From JAHIKV01 sp963733145 (GTDB lineage: Bacteria > Planctomycetota > Planctomycetia > Pirellulales > Thermoguttaceae), in the NCBI GenBank assembly GCA_963733145.1, contig CAVTCJ010000005.1, forward strand, positions 558,001 through 622,000: a stretch of 64,000 bases of DNA, read 5' to 3'. The notes beneath the pieces were generated by a model. The model had not been told where the DNA came from. It did not search any database and worked only from the letters and a program-made list of their open reading frames with translations. Shown one piece after another: positions 38,424 through 48,614 of the stretch (its first letter is position 1; every line of letters begins with the position of its first letter). Made by a program: the position numbers and the translations under genes.

Positions 38424-38894
38424 GTGAAAGGCAACGACAAACTCATTAAAGCGTTGGACGAACTGCTGGCCGAAGAGCTTACCGCCACCAACCAGTACAT
38501 GGTGCACAGCGAGATGTGCGAAAGCTGGGGCTATGCCCGGCTGCACGAGAAGGTCGAGAAGCGGGCGATCCAGGAAATGAAGCACGCCGAAAAGCTCATT
38601 GCCCGCATCCTCTTCCTCGAAGCCCAGCCGACGGTCAGCAAGCTGAACGCGATCCACATCGGCCCCGACGTGCAGAAGCAATTCCAGAACGACCTCGATT
38701 CGGAACTGAACGCCGTCAAGATTTACAACCAGGCGATTCATCTGGCCGACGAGGTCGGCGACGCGGCTACCCGCGACCTCCTGCTGCAAATTCTCAAGGA
38801 CGAGGACGATCACGTCGATTGGCTGGAAGAGCAGATCGACCAGATCACGCAGATGACCCTGCCGATGTATCTCTCCGCCCAGGCGCGCGAGTAG
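38424..38894 (+). CDS. bfr: Bacterioferritin
   Basis: GTG 38424 follows GGGAGGGACC. Bacterioferritin stores iron as a 24-mer cage. The diiron ferroxidase ligands are all present: Glu18 (EELTATNQY), Glu51 and His54 (EMKH), Glu94, Glu127 and His130 (KDEDDH). Met52, the haem ligand of classical Bfr, is also there. The length of 156 residues is normal and the frame is intact. It stands alone. Confidence 0.93.
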   Translation: MKGNDKLIKALDELLAEELTATNQYMVHSEMCESWGYARLHEKVEKRAIQEMKHAEKLIARILFLEAQPTVSKLNAIHIGPDVQKQFQNDLDSELNAVKIYNQAIHLADEVGDAATRDLLLQILKDEDDHVDWLEEQIDQITQMTLPMYLSAQARE

Positions 38895-38901
38895 CAATCG
38901 G

Positions 38902-39489
38902 CTAAGCGAACGACGCAGTAGAGGGGCGTTCCGCTTGGTAATATGGGGTCAGAGCGCTCTTAGACATTAGTGAAAATTGGCTAATGACGAAGAGCGCTCT
39001 GACCCGAATGGCATGGGACACGATTGGCTCGAACGCGGCGTACTGCGGCGCATCAGCAAATTCCTCGAATTTGCCTTCGTGAGCGACCATGACGATCCGC
39101 TTCGGGAGCGCGGCTTTTGGCAGCCAGTTTGCCGGCCAAGAGTACCGTTTTCGCGTCCACACCAGCCAGATTCCATGAGGCAGTTTGCTCAGATTGCTAC
39201 AGCCCGGCAGTGACGGCTCGCGATGCACTCCGTCCAACGCCAGAGCGTTGTCGTTGAACGCCGCCCACAGCATCGCGAAATCCAGCTTGTTCGTGATATA
39301 GCCGATGATGTCGCCATCATAGTCAGCAAGCTTCAGCCGCACACCCGCGTAAGGCGTTGTTTGATCGAAAGCGACTACCGTGCCGTTCACGATGCTGCCG
39401 GACATCGGCATGAATGCCGTGGCCAGACAGAGCTTCCCTTCTACGGGAGCCCACTCCGAATCACGCAGATAAGTTCGTTCGTCTGTCAT
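38902..39489 (-). CDS. Hypothetical protein, 195 residues
   Basis: Begins MTDERTYLRDSEWAPVEGKL, then FMPMSGSIVNGTVVAFDQTT, YDGDIIGYITNKLDFAMLW and LPHGIWLVWTRKRYSWPANW. I recognise no family. The mix of aromatic residues and ordinary composition suggests a real cytoplasmic protein. The last 25 residues or so are encoded by a GGGTCAGAGCGC palindrome, which has probably replaced the native C-terminus. Confidence 0.5.
   Translation of the reverse strand: MTDERTYLRDSEWAPVEGKLCLATAFMPMSGSIVNGTVVAFDQTTPYAGVRLKLADYDGDIIGYITNKLDFAMLWAAFNDNALALDGVHREPSLPGCSNLSKLPHGIWLVWTRKRYSWPANWLPKAALPKRIVMVAHEGKFEEFADAPQYAAFEPIVSHAIRVRALFVISQFSLMSKSALTPYYQAERPSTASFA
38946..39005. repeat. GGGTCAGAGCGCTCTT palindrome
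   Basis: Perfect 16-base arms (38946-38961 and 38990-39005) around a 28-base loop, lying within the 3' end of the minus-strand hypothetical gene. Confidence 0.9.
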
Positions 39490-39731
39490 GCCCAGCCTAA
39501 CTCGTTTATAGGAAGTTTCTGCCTATCACCTGTAGACGGCAGATTTGCGGCCTATATTGCCAAGCCTCTTCCTTCGTAAAGCCAATTGTAGCTACGAGTT
39601 TATGTGTCCACCAGTCGGGTTGCGGGATGATACGAAGTTTCTGCCTATCCTTCCGCCGCCCTGGATTGCCGGGGCCGCACTCCGTATCTCGGAGCCGCCA
39701 GCACATAACTTTGTGCCAAAGGTGCGCTCCC

Positions 39732-39938
39732 ATGAAAATCGAGATACGGAAGCTCTCCGACATCAAGCCCTACCCGGGCAATCCCCGCCAAAACGACGCG
39801 GCCGTAGACGCCGTGGCTGCCTCGCTCAAGGAGTTCGGTTTTCGCCAGTCGATCGTCGTGGACGCGACGGGGAAATCGTCGCTGGCCACACCCGCTAACC
39901 CGCCAACCCGCTCGCGGCAAGGCTTTTCGGCGCTTTGA
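39732..39938 (+). pseudogene. Truncated ParB/sulfiredoxin-like domain
   Basis: ATG 39732 begins KIEIRKLSDIKPYPGNPRQN, then AVAASLKEFGFRQSIVVDAT, the start of the ParB N-terminal nuclease-like domain found in phage and plasmid genes. After that the frame is broken. The expected GEIVAGHTR is in another frame and runs at once into ACCCGCTAACCCGCC-type repeats. Only about 45 of the usual residues remain. Confidence 0.7.
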
Positions 39939-39960
39939 ATTCCTTGATTGCAGTTTTGGA

Positions 39961-40434
39961 CTACTCACATGGCGGGGATGCCCGCCGCGGCGCGGAATGC
40001 CAACTCCGCGTGGAGAAACGTACGTATTGCGGGACACGATCCCACTTGGTGATTCGGCTGTGGGGATCGACGAAACTGCCCCACCCGACGTAGGTGTTGG
40101 TCTTGAAGACGTCGAGTCGTTGCGATAGCTTCACGTTGAGGTCCACCTTGACCTGTTGCTCGTGTTTCAAAAATTCGGCCACCGTCGCTTCTCGTCGCAC
40201 GAACAAATCCAGGCCCGTTAGTCGCCTCACCCTGAACCCCCACAACGCCAGAGCAGTCTCGCGGAATGTCTGGCTTGGCACCGTGCCTAGGTTTACCCCG
40301 GTCCCACCGAGTTCACGGTGGCAATCGACCAGGGCTATCGTCTTCCCGAATGCCGTCGCGGCGGTGGCGCCAATGACCTCGGCGGGGTCGCCACCGATCA
40401 CGATCAGATCGTAGACTATAGTTTGTGCTGACAT
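39961..40434 (-). pseudogene. sthA: Fragment of soluble pyridine nucleotide transhydrogenase
   Basis: Reads YDLIVIGGDPAEVIGATAAT, then HRELGGTGVNLGTVPSQTFR, RREATVAEFLKHEQQV and GWGSFVDPH, matching the N-terminal third of SthA-type flavoproteins. The FAD-binding GxGxxG is corrupted to GGDPAE, and the usual GTVPSKT lysine is Gln. Similarity ends after about 130 of some 460 residues. It lies 16 bases or so from the efflux gene and is not functional. Confidence 0.8.
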
Positions 40435-40449
40435 GTGGATCACATTGGT

Positions 40450-42060
40450 TCATTCCGCGCCGATGTGGGTCCCCTTCTCAGCCACCGAGCGCTTCATGAA
40501 CAACACCAGAAGGACAAGTGCCAGGCCCAAAGCGGCGCAAATCCAGAAGACATCGAAGTACGCCAGCGCCGCGGACTGTTGCTGACGGAGGCCGGCAAGC
40601 GCTTGTTCGCTCATTTGCCGGGATCGGGCAAGGTCGCCCGTGTGCTTCATGAAAAGGGCTTGACCCCTCTCCAGAAAAGAGTGAACGTGCGGGTTCAAGG
40701 GGCTAAGGCTATCGCCCAGACGGGACAGGTGGAACTGCTCCCGCCGCTCCTGGATCGTCTGGCCCATCGACGTGCCGAAACTGCCTCCCTCGTTGCGCAG
40801 CAAGGCGAGCAAGCCCACCGCGGCGCCGCGCAATCGTTTAGGGATGTAGAGAAAAGCAGCCACGTTGATGGGGGCAAAGATCAGCGACAGACCGACGATC
40901 AGCACCACCCGCGGCCAGACCGCTTGCCAGGGGCCGATCTGGAGATTCATCCGGGCCATCCAATAGGCGCCTGCCGCCATCACGAGCAGTCCCGATGCGA
41001 TCAGCCAGCGTGCGTCGACCCCTCGGCCCAATAGAGCGCCGACGATTACCAACATCATGATCGAGAAGACACCGGCCGGCGATAGCACCAGGCCCGACAC
41101 AAAGGCATCGTAGCCGAACAATGTCTGGAGCAGCGCCGGCAAGGCCACGGTCGCAGCATACAACACAGCGAACGTAGAGAAGATGATAACGCATGACGCC
41201 GCGAAGTTGCGATCCCGCAGCACGCGGAAGTTGATCACCGGACTTGCGAATGTCATCTCCCGATAGAGCAAAGCGCTCAGTCCCAGCAGGAACACAATCA
41301 GCAGCGTTTGCACGCGCCAGAATGGATCACCCAGCCAATCCCACTGCTGCCCTTTGCTGAGCACCACCTCCCACGACGCCATGACCAACGCGAGCAGCCC
41401 CAGTCCGATGCCATCGAAGTTAAGCGGCCGCCGCTTCAACTCCCTCCGCTGTTGCTTGAGGTAATCCGGGTCGTCCAACAGGGCGTAGCAAGTTAGAAAG
41501 CCGAACACGCCGACAGGGAGGTTGATGTAAAATATCCAGCGCCAACTGTACGTATCGACCAGCCAACCGCCCAGCGTCGGGCCAACTATGGGCCCGAGCA
41601 GGGCGGCGACGCCGAACATTGTCTGGGCGGCGCCCTGTTTCTCGCGCGGGAAGCTGTCCAGCAGAACCGCCTGGCTGGATGGCTGGAGCCCGCCGCCGGC
41701 CAGGCCCTGGATCACCCGGAACAGGATTAGCTGCGGAAGGCTGGTGGCCATGCCGCAGAGCACAGAGGCGAGTGTGAAGACGGCAATTGACGACAGGAAG
41801 TAGTTGCGGCGGCCGAAGTGGGCGGAGAGCCAGCCGGTAATCGGGAGCACAAAGGCGTTGGCGGCCAGGTAGCTCGTAATGACCCATTCGCTGTCGATGA
41901 CCGCCGCCGAGAGCCCGCCGGCAATGTAGCGCAAGGCGACGTTGGCCACCGTTGTGTCCACCACTTCCATGAACGTCGGAATGACCACGGCAACGGCGAC
42001 AAACCAGGGATTGATCGCCGGCCGGCTGAGCGGGCTTGCGGAAACGGCCACGGAGTCCAT
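40450..42060 (-). CDS. EmrB/DHA2-family drug exporter (14-TM MFS)
   Basis: A 536-residue intact membrane protein with NPWFVAVAVVIPTFMEVVDTT (TM1 with the Asp of DHA2), WLSAHFGRRNYFL (motif A), LFRVIQGLAGGGLQP (motif B region) and GPIVGPTLGGWLVDTYSWRW (motif C). It should expel hydrophobic compounds by proton antiport. The HlyD adaptor gene ends 18 bases upstream on the same strand, giving an emrA-emrB operon. The outer-membrane partner is not in the window. Confidence 0.92.
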   Translation of the reverse strand: MDSVAVSASPLSRPAINPWFVAVAVVIPTFMEVVDTTVANVALRYIAGGLSAAVIDSEWVITSYLAANAFVLPITGWLSAHFGRRNYFLSSIAVFTLASVLCGMATSLPQLILFRVIQGLAGGGLQPSSQAVLLDSFPREKQGAAQTMFGVAALLGPIVGPTLGGWLVDTYSWRWIFYINLPVGVFGFLTCYALLDDPDYLKQQRRELKRRPLNFDGIGLGLLALVMASWEVVLSKGQQWDWLGDPFWRVQTLLIVFLLGLSALLYREMTFASPVINFRVLRDRNFAASCVIIFSTFAVLYAATVALPALLQTLFGYDAFVSGLVLSPAGVFSIMMLVIVGALLGRGVDARWLIASGLLVMAAGAYWMARMNLQIGPWQAVWPRVVLIVGLSLIFAPINVAAFLYIPKRLRGAAVGLLALLRNEGGSFGTSMGQTIQERREQFHLSRLGDSLSPLNPHVHSFLERGQALFMKHTGDLARSRQMSEQALAGLRQQQSAALAYFDVFWICAALGLALVLLVLFMKRSVAEKGTHIGAE

Positions 42061-42078
42061 GAGGCGCGCTTTCCCGAA

Positions 42079-43714
42079 TTACGGTTTGGGTTCCACGGGG
42101 CCTGCCGGCAGGGACGCAAACGGTTGCAGCACGTCCCCGGCGTGCGGTCCCGTGGGCGGTTTCTTGTAGTAGACGTAGGGGACCACCGACAATCCCACAA
42201 ACAATGGGGCCTTGTCCGGGTCGTAATTAGTCAACTCGATGCGGACCGGCAGTCGCTGGACGATCTTGACAAAATTGCCCGTGGCGTTCTCCGGCGGAAG
42301 CAAGGCCAGGGTTTGGCCGGTTCCCATGGTGAAGCCGGTGATCCGGCCCTCGAACTCTCGGCGATTGCCGTACATATCCACCACACACCGAACCGGCAGT
42401 CCAATCCGCAGTTCCGCCAACTGGGTTTCCTTGAAGTTGGCGTCAATCCAGATTTCCGTGACGGAACGGACAGCCATCAAACTTTGCCCCACCTGGACGT
42501 TGTCGCCAGGGTTGACGTTGCGGCCGGTCACCACGCCGTCAATCTCGCTCACGATGGTACAGTAGCGGAGGTTCAACTCGGCCTGATCCAGGTCGCGTTG
42601 CGATTGCTGAAGCTTGGCCTCGGCCTGTTTGATCGCGGGCGCCAACGGAATAAGGTGGGTATAGATGCGGTTGAGGTTTCCCTCGGGGTCCTGCTTGTAA
42701 AAGGCAGCAATGGTCTCTTTAGGCGTCGCGGTCCACGAGGTCGGGAAGTAACCAAACTGGGCAGCGCTGCGGATCAAGTCTCCCAATGCCTGCCGAACGG
42801 TGGAGAAGTTCTGGTCCAGATCGGGCGGCACCTGATCGAGATTCTCGCCTTGGGGAGGCTTGACGGGAAGGCCAAGGCTGGCACGGATCGCATAGATCCC
42901 CTGGAGGGCTTGCTCGACATCCGCTTCCGCGACCTTAAAAGATTGCACTTGCACATCGTAATCTTCTTGGCTTATGGCCTTGGTCGGGAGCAACCGCTCA
43001 GCACGCTTGAGATTGGCCTGTGCCAATTCCAGGGTTGCGTTCCGGCTGTTGAGAGTCGCCACGCTGGCGTGCAGATTGGCGATCTGGTTATCCACCTCCT
43101 CGACGGCGTGTTCGAGCTTGAAGCGATTGGCCCGCGCCTGGGCAACTTGGCCGCGCACTTCCGCCTGGGCGGCCGCCAAATCGGTTTGGGCCGCTTCCAC
43201 GGCGGCATGCTTGATGGCAACTTGAACGCGGTAGGGCTCCGGGTCGAGTTCGACCAGGACGTCTCCCTTCTTAACGCGGTAGTTGTCATCCACCAGGACC
43301 TTGCCCACCTGGCCCGCCACGCGGGGAGCCACAAAAGTGACGTGGCCATTGACATAGGCGTCATCGGTCGAAACCGTGTTCAGCGCCGTCACCACCCGCG
43401 GTGCAAGGAAGTATCCTCCCGCGCACAGAACCAACTACGGCCGCCGCCAATGGAAGCCATTTTCGTACAAGATGGGATGGCGACCCGGATTCGGACGGTT
43501 TTGGCGAGGTGTCGGGAGGGGAGTTGATTGCCGGAGTGTCGGGTTGATCTGGATGAGCGGACTGATCAACCATCGCGGAACGCACATTGCTCTTCGCTTC
43601 TGTTGGTGGCGCCTCAGCGGATAGACCATGCTTTGCGTCACTCGCCGATACTTCGGCAGAACTTGGCCTTGCTTCTTCCGCGGCTTGAAAATGCCGATCG
43701 TTCGTGGCCTTCAT
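42079..43714 (-). CDS. HlyD/EmrA-type membrane fusion protein (frameshift near 43432)
   Basis: The N-terminal 85 residues are a Pro/Ser/Glu-rich cytoplasmic extension ending VRKWLPLAAAVV. After a one-base shift come LCAGGYFLAPRV, DAYVNGHVTFVAPRVAGQV, a coiled-coil hairpin (NRFKLEHAVEEVDNQIANLH), NLRYCTIVSEIDGVVTGRNV and WIDANFKETQLAELRIG. It bridges the inner-membrane pump to the outer membrane. A loop of about 70 residues (QGENLDQVPPDLDQNF on) splits the hairpin and is shared with the paralogue at 61539. It is the first gene of the efflux operon. Confidence 0.88.
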
Positions 43715-44355
43715 AGGCCCGCCCCTTCCTGTAAGTCACTGCCACGGAGGATCAAGCCACCAGGGCGCCCACTCAGATACAGCGTTACTGCTTCGATTGA
43801 ACACCCGTCCTGAAATCACTTAGGCCTGACCTTCCGGTTCGCCAGGAGGACCTCCATGGTTGTCAGCAGCAAGTCTCTCCTCGTACACGTTAATTATAGG
43901 CACGGGGCACAAAAGAGGCGTCACCACCTTTAGAGAGCACCACATCACCGTCCTGTGGCAATTCGCTGCCTGTCTGCCGACTGGTCCACATCATTATTTC
44001 ATGATTGCAGTAAATTCAGAGAAGCTCCGGGACTGCCCTCAGTAATTCACCTAGGCTGCCACGTCCATTCAACCATCATGCACAAACTGACACGCCGTCT
44101 GCTTGATCTTGAGCCCCGCATTAGAAGTGGAATGGAAAATTTTGATGTCGCCCGGAGCCCCAACATTTCCAGGATTTCAGGTTCCGTAACCACCGCGCGC
44201 TTCAATAGAACTGCGTGAGAGTGCGTATAATTCAAGCGATCATACGGCGATCGGCCGCGAGAGGCTTATCGGCGCCGTGGCGTGGATGGGCCGCCGAGGC
44301 CGGCAATCGGAAACCGACGAAACCTTTGGCCGACGGCTGAAACGGAGGGAGGCCC
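43715..44355. other. Intergenic region between divergent efflux and channel genes
   Basis: About 640 bases with lower GC and no supported gene on either strand; it should hold divergent promoters. GGAGGGAGG at 44343 onward precedes ATG 44356. Confidence 0.45.
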
Positions 44356-45502
44356 ATGGTGTGGCTTGGACTGCTTGTTGCCGTGGGAATGATTGTCGTC
44401 GTCTTGGTCGATGCCTTCGAGGTGGTCCTTCTGCCGCGGCGGATTCGACATGGCCTCCGACTGGCGCGAATCTTCATTCTCACCTCCTGGCGAATCGGAC
44501 GGACGGCGGCACGGTTGTTGCCAAGGGGCCGGTGGCGGACCGCTTTCCTGAGCACTTTCGGCCCCTTGTGTCTATTCGCCCTGGTGACGCTGTGGGCCGC
44601 AGGACTCATTACCGGCTTTGCCATGCTGCACTGGTCGCTGGGCACCGGCTTGTCAGAACCGAGACGCTGACTTTGGTACTTACTTGTATTTCAGCGGAAC
44701 GACGTTTTTCACCCTCGGTTACGGCGACATCGTGACGACCGATCACATCGGCCGGACGCTCAGCGTGTTGGAGGCCGGCCTGGGTTTTGTCTTTCTGGCG
44801 GTTATTGTCAGCTATCTGCCGGTGCTCTATCAAGCTTTTTCGCGGCGTGAGGTTGGCATCGCGCTGTTGGACGCACGGGCTGGCTCCCCACCAACTGCCG
44901 GCGAGTTGCTTCGGCGCCTCGCCGAGGGCGGCAAGCCGTTCGCCGCCGCTCCCTTCTTGAGCGCGTGGGAACGATGGGCGGCCGAGTTGCTCGAAAGTCA
45001 TCTCTCGTTCCCCCTGCTGAGCTTCTACCGCTCACAGCACGAGAATCAGTCGTGGGTCGGGACGCTAACGGTCATTCTCGACACGTCGGCGCTGTTGATC
45101 GCGGGCGTGGATGGACCCGACGTGTACCAAGCCCGGCTTACCTTCGCTATGGCCCGGCACGCGGCTGTGGACCTGGCGATAGTGTTCCAGACACTGCCGC
45201 TGCCGCCCGAGCCCGATCGATTGTCTAGGGCCCAACTGGCCCGGCTGTGCGAGTCGCTACGTGAGGCAGGATTAACAATGAGTGATGAGGCGGGGGTGGC
45301 GAAACCGCTTGGAGAGCTGCGCACCCTGTACGAGCCGTTCGTAAACGCTCTGGCGAGGTTCTTCCAGTTTGCTTTGCCACCTTTCCAGCCGGAAAAACCA
45401 CCGGTCGACAACTGGCAAACGAGCCCCTGGCTGCCGCGATCGCCCGGCCTCGGTAGCCTGCCAGCGGTGGGCGTCAAGGACGACCACTTCGACTGGACTT
45501 GA
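44356..45502 (+). CDS. Two-TM potassium-channel family protein (frameshift near 44660)
   Basis: An N-terminal helix (VWLGLLVAVGMIVVVLVDAF) and a second (FGPLCLFALVTLWAAGLITG) precede the pore. After a shift near 44660 the pore region reads FSGTTFFTLGYGDIVTTDH, with the TLGYGD selectivity filter, then LEAGLGFVFLAVIVSYLPVL. A long cytoplasmic C-terminal helical region follows (RREVGIALLDARAG to the end). About 380 residues. No RCK/TrkA_N nucleotide-binding motif is evident. Ion selectivity for K+ is inferred from the filter. Confidence 0.83.
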
Positions 45503-46025
45503 CCGCAGGACGGCATAGGTCGGCGGCGGTGTTCTTATTGTTGCGCTGGGGAATATCCGGATGCACGACGGGGTGAAGCACCCGACTTGACCGCCAAGAA
45601 CGTCGGCATAGCATTAGATATGGGCCGGCGAATCAATAAGTGGGGGACTGTCCCAATTTTCGTTCGACGAAAATGGGACTGTCCCCTTCTAAAATACGAC
45701 AGTTATTAATTTGCCGATCCTATGCCGTCCTCAAAGCGGATAGCAAAACGGTGTGAGCGCATGACCGGGCAATCGAGAATTGGGTTCCAATCAAAAAGGT
45801 GCATTAGACCTCGCTGGTGGGAATGGACGGATAGATCGACTGGATCTGCTTGCCGTACTTCGATTCGCCCAGCGTCTTCACGGCCCGCCTCAACGTCCGG
45901 CAGGGCGGCCGTTTTGGGTGCGGGAATCGAGAGCAGCGACATCCAGAAGCGCGCTTCACAAACTTCCTCGACAGGATCGACCGGACATTTCACCGCCAGC
46001 GAAGTGAGAAGGAGGGCCGTGCAGC
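45503..46025. other. Intergenic region with a GGGACTGTCCC repeat
   Basis: No convincing gene. Several short open frames cross 45706-46098 on both strands, but none resembles a known protein. It contains one copy of the 47-base repeat (45622-45668). GAAGGAGGG at about 46010 serves the next gene. Confidence 0.45.
45622..45668 (+). repeat. 47-base inverted repeat, left copy
   Basis: Contains AATCAATAAGTGGGGGACTG. Its reverse complement with one mismatch lies at 53646-53692, 8 kb away. Confidence 0.9.
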
Positions 46026-47347
46026 ATGAGCAGTTCAGTAATCGTGACCATTGACCGCGGGGCACTACTGCAGCACTTCCGTCAGGTGCGGCAGGCAAGC
46101 ATTGAGATGTGCCGTTCGCTCCGTCCTGAGGACTTCCGCGTTCAGCCGATGGAAGATGTCAGTCCACCCTGGTGGAACCTCGGCCACACGAGTTGGTTCT
46201 TCGCAAGAAACGTCTTGGCCGCATTCGGCGGCGAGGTCGTACCGGAAGACGCCGCCTACGATTATGCGTTGAATTCCTACTACGCCTCGCTGGGCCCACG
46301 GCTCCCGCGGTCGCGCCGCGGCTCCATCAGCCGTCCCACAACCGAGGAGATCTATCGCTATCGCCAGTCCGTGGACCGGCGTGTCGAGGCTTTGGTCGAG
46401 ACAGTCGACGAAGATCGCCTCGCTGACCTGGAGTTCGTGTTCAGGATCGGCATCGAGCACGAGCAGCAGCACCAGGAACTCTTCTACACGGAGATCAAGT
46501 GCATCCTCGCCGGGATCCCGCCGAATCTTCGGCGGCCCTACCGCGCAAGGCCGAATGAGCCCATGCGGCCGCGAACGCTCGGCGAGCCCCGCTTTGCAGC
46601 ATTTGACGGCGGCCTGTTCGAGTTCGGCCATCGCGAGGAGGGCTGGTGCTGGGACAACGAACTTCCGGCTCACGAATTCCTTCTTCATCCATTCTTCCTG
46701 CAAGACCGCCTCGTGACCACCGCCGAGTACCAGGAATTCATTGCCGACGGCGGCTACCGACAGCAGTTGCTCTGGCTCGACAACGGCTGGGCGCGAGTGC
46801 AACAGGAAGGGTGGCAATCGCCGCTTTATTGGGAACGCCGCGACGGGGAGTGGTCAATCTGGACGCTGGCCGGGCTGCGACCGCCGGCGGCCGACGAACC
46901 GGTGTGCCACGTGAGCTTCTATGAGGCCGACGCCTTCGCGCGCTGGGCATCGCAAACGTTCGCGAGTTGCCGAAGAGCGCGTTTGCCCAGCGAGCGAGAA
47001 TGGGAACACGCGGCGCGGCAATTGCCAACGGAGCCTTCAGGCGATGCCTTCCTCGAATCGCATCAACTGCATCCTTCGCCGCTCCGAGGCTCCGAGCCCT
47101 TGGCCCAGATGGCCGGCGTCCTCTGGCAATGGACCACAAGCTACTACGAGCCCTACCCGGGCTACGAGCCGTTTCCCGGGGTCTTGGCAGAGTACAACGG
47201 CAAGTTTATGGACAACCAGCGCGTGTTGCGGGGCGGTTCCTGCGTCACCCGCGCAACCACTTCCGCATCAGTTACCGCAACTTTTGGCCTGCTCCGACGC
47301 GCTTCCAATTCACCGGAATTCGCCTGGCCCACGATGCCGATTATTGA
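46026..47347 (+). CDS. egtB: Ergothioneine synthase EgtB (one-base deletion near 47250)
   Basis: EgtB is the iron-dependent enzyme that adds the sulfur group to hercynine. The N-terminal DinB-like domain carries the metal-ligand histidines (NLGHTSWFFARNVL; IEHEQQHQELFY). The C-terminal FGE-sulfatase fold shows VCHVSFYEADAFARWA, LPSEREWEHAA and VLRGGSCVT. The expected ending PRNHFRISYRNFW and TGIRLAHD is in the next frame: one C is missing from the C-run near 47250. That frame stops at 47347, overlapping egtD. About 441 residues. Confidence 0.9.
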
Positions 47348-48341
47348 AACAATGCCGTCTGCCGTTCAGGTTCTCAGCGCGTCCGGCACGCGCCACGCCG
47401 CCGGCCCATTTGCCCGCGACGTCTCCAGAGGGCTCTCGCGGAGTCCCAAGTCCCTGCCGTCGATGTACTTTTACGACGCCGAAGGCAGCCGGCTCTTTCG
47501 GCGAATCACTGAACTGGAAGATTACTACCTCACGCGCTGCGAAGCCGAAATCCTCGAGACCCACGCCACGGAGATCGTCGCTGCGGTCCTCCCGGGCCGG
47601 CTCCGCCTCGTCGAACTCGGCGCCGGCGACGGCCGGAAGACGGAGATCCTCGTAAGACGATTGCTGGACGCCGGCCTCCGTTTCGAGTATGTCCCGATCG
47701 ACATTTGCCGACAGTCGGTCATCGACCTCACCGCTTCCTTTCGGTGTCGATTCGACGGATCGCTCCGGGTGCGCGGAATCGTGGCCGACTACTTCGACGG
47801 CCTGGCCTCGCTCGACGGGGCCGGTCGCCGGCCGAATGTTGTGCTTTTCCTCGGGTCGAGTGTTGGCAACTTCTCTCATGCGGAGGCTCGGCAGTTCTTC
47901 CGCCGCCTGCGGGAATCGCTCCGCCCGGGGGACTTCGTACTCGTCGGGTTCGATCTCAAGAAGGATCTTAAAATCCTGCGTCGCGCGTACAACGATGCCG
48001 AGGGCGTGACCCGGCTGTTCAATCTCAATCTCCTCGATCGGATCAACCGGGAACTGGGCGGCGAGTTTGACCGCGGCCGTTTCGCACACTACGGTCCTTA
48101 CAATCTTCGAGACGAGTGCATGGAAAGCTGGCTGGTGAGCCTGGAGGACCAGGAAGTGCCGATCCACGCTCTCGGCCGCAGTTTCTCCTTCCGGGCGTGG
48201 GAAGGCATCCACGTGGAGTGTGCGCACAAGTACGACGTGTCGCAGATTCAATCCTTTGCGTCGGCAGCCGGCTTCCGCGTCCTGAAGCACTTCTTCGACT
48301 GCCGCCGCTGGTTCGCGGATTCGCTGTGGCAGAATGTCTGA
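47334..48341 (+). CDS. egtD: L-histidine N-alpha-methyltransferase EgtD
   Basis: EgtD trimethylates histidine with SAM, the first step of ergothioneine synthesis. The start is ATG 47334 or ATG 47352, at the end of egtB. Motifs: SLPSMYFYDAEGSRLF, ITELEDYYLTRCEAEIL, the SAM site LVELGAGDGRKTEIL, VVLFLGSSVGNFSH, and near the end SFRAWEGIHVECAHKYDVSQ. About 335 residues, intact. Tight overlap with egtB means co-translation; the two genes form a two-gene egtBD unit. Confidence 0.93.
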   Translation: MPIIETMPSAVQVLSASGTRHAAGPFARDVSRGLSRSPKSLPSMYFYDAEGSRLFRRITELEDYYLTRCEAEILETHATEIVAAVLPGRLRLVELGAGDGRKTEILVRRLLDAGLRFEYVPIDICRQSVIDLTASFRCRFDGSLRVRGIVADYFDGLASLDGAGRRPNVVLFLGSSVGNFSHAEARQFFRRLRESLRPGDFVLVGFDLKKDLKILRRAYNDAEGVTRLFNLNLLDRINRELGGEFDRGRFAHYGPYNLRDECMESWLVSLEDQEVPIHALGRSFSFRAWEGIHVECAHKYDVSQIQSFASAAGFRVLKHFFDCRRWFADSLWQNV

Positions 48342-48614
48342 GCCGGTCGTCCGGGTCGCCGTCCGCGACGCGTGGCCAGCCTGTTTTCCGTTTACTGGTC
48401 TGAAAATGGTACGTCGAGGAATAACATTGCCTTTTAAATCCCCCGGCATAGGATTCCTTTAGAAGCTGGGGCGGCGCAGCGGTGTGCCGCCGGCTTGACA
48501 CATTGGAAACCGGGGCGTGTAACGCTCGCAGTCGTCTCAGTTGCCGGCGGGAACCGCCTTGGGAGCGTTTTTCGAGTTCCGGCTTGCCGCTTAAATATAT
48601 GGGAGTTGCTGGTC

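Noticed and set aside
39506..39766. Minus-strand frame of 86 residues
   Set aside because: It overlaps the ParB fragment, has odd composition and shows no recognised motif.
45706..46098. Possible small genes on either strand before egtB
   Set aside because: No family resemblance, no ribosome binding site, and the frames overlap each other; treated as non-coding.
46026..48341. A single fused EgtB-EgtD enzyme of 771 residues
   Set aside because: The last EgtB motifs are in another frame after a missing C, and EgtD has its own start, so two overlapping genes explain the sequence better.
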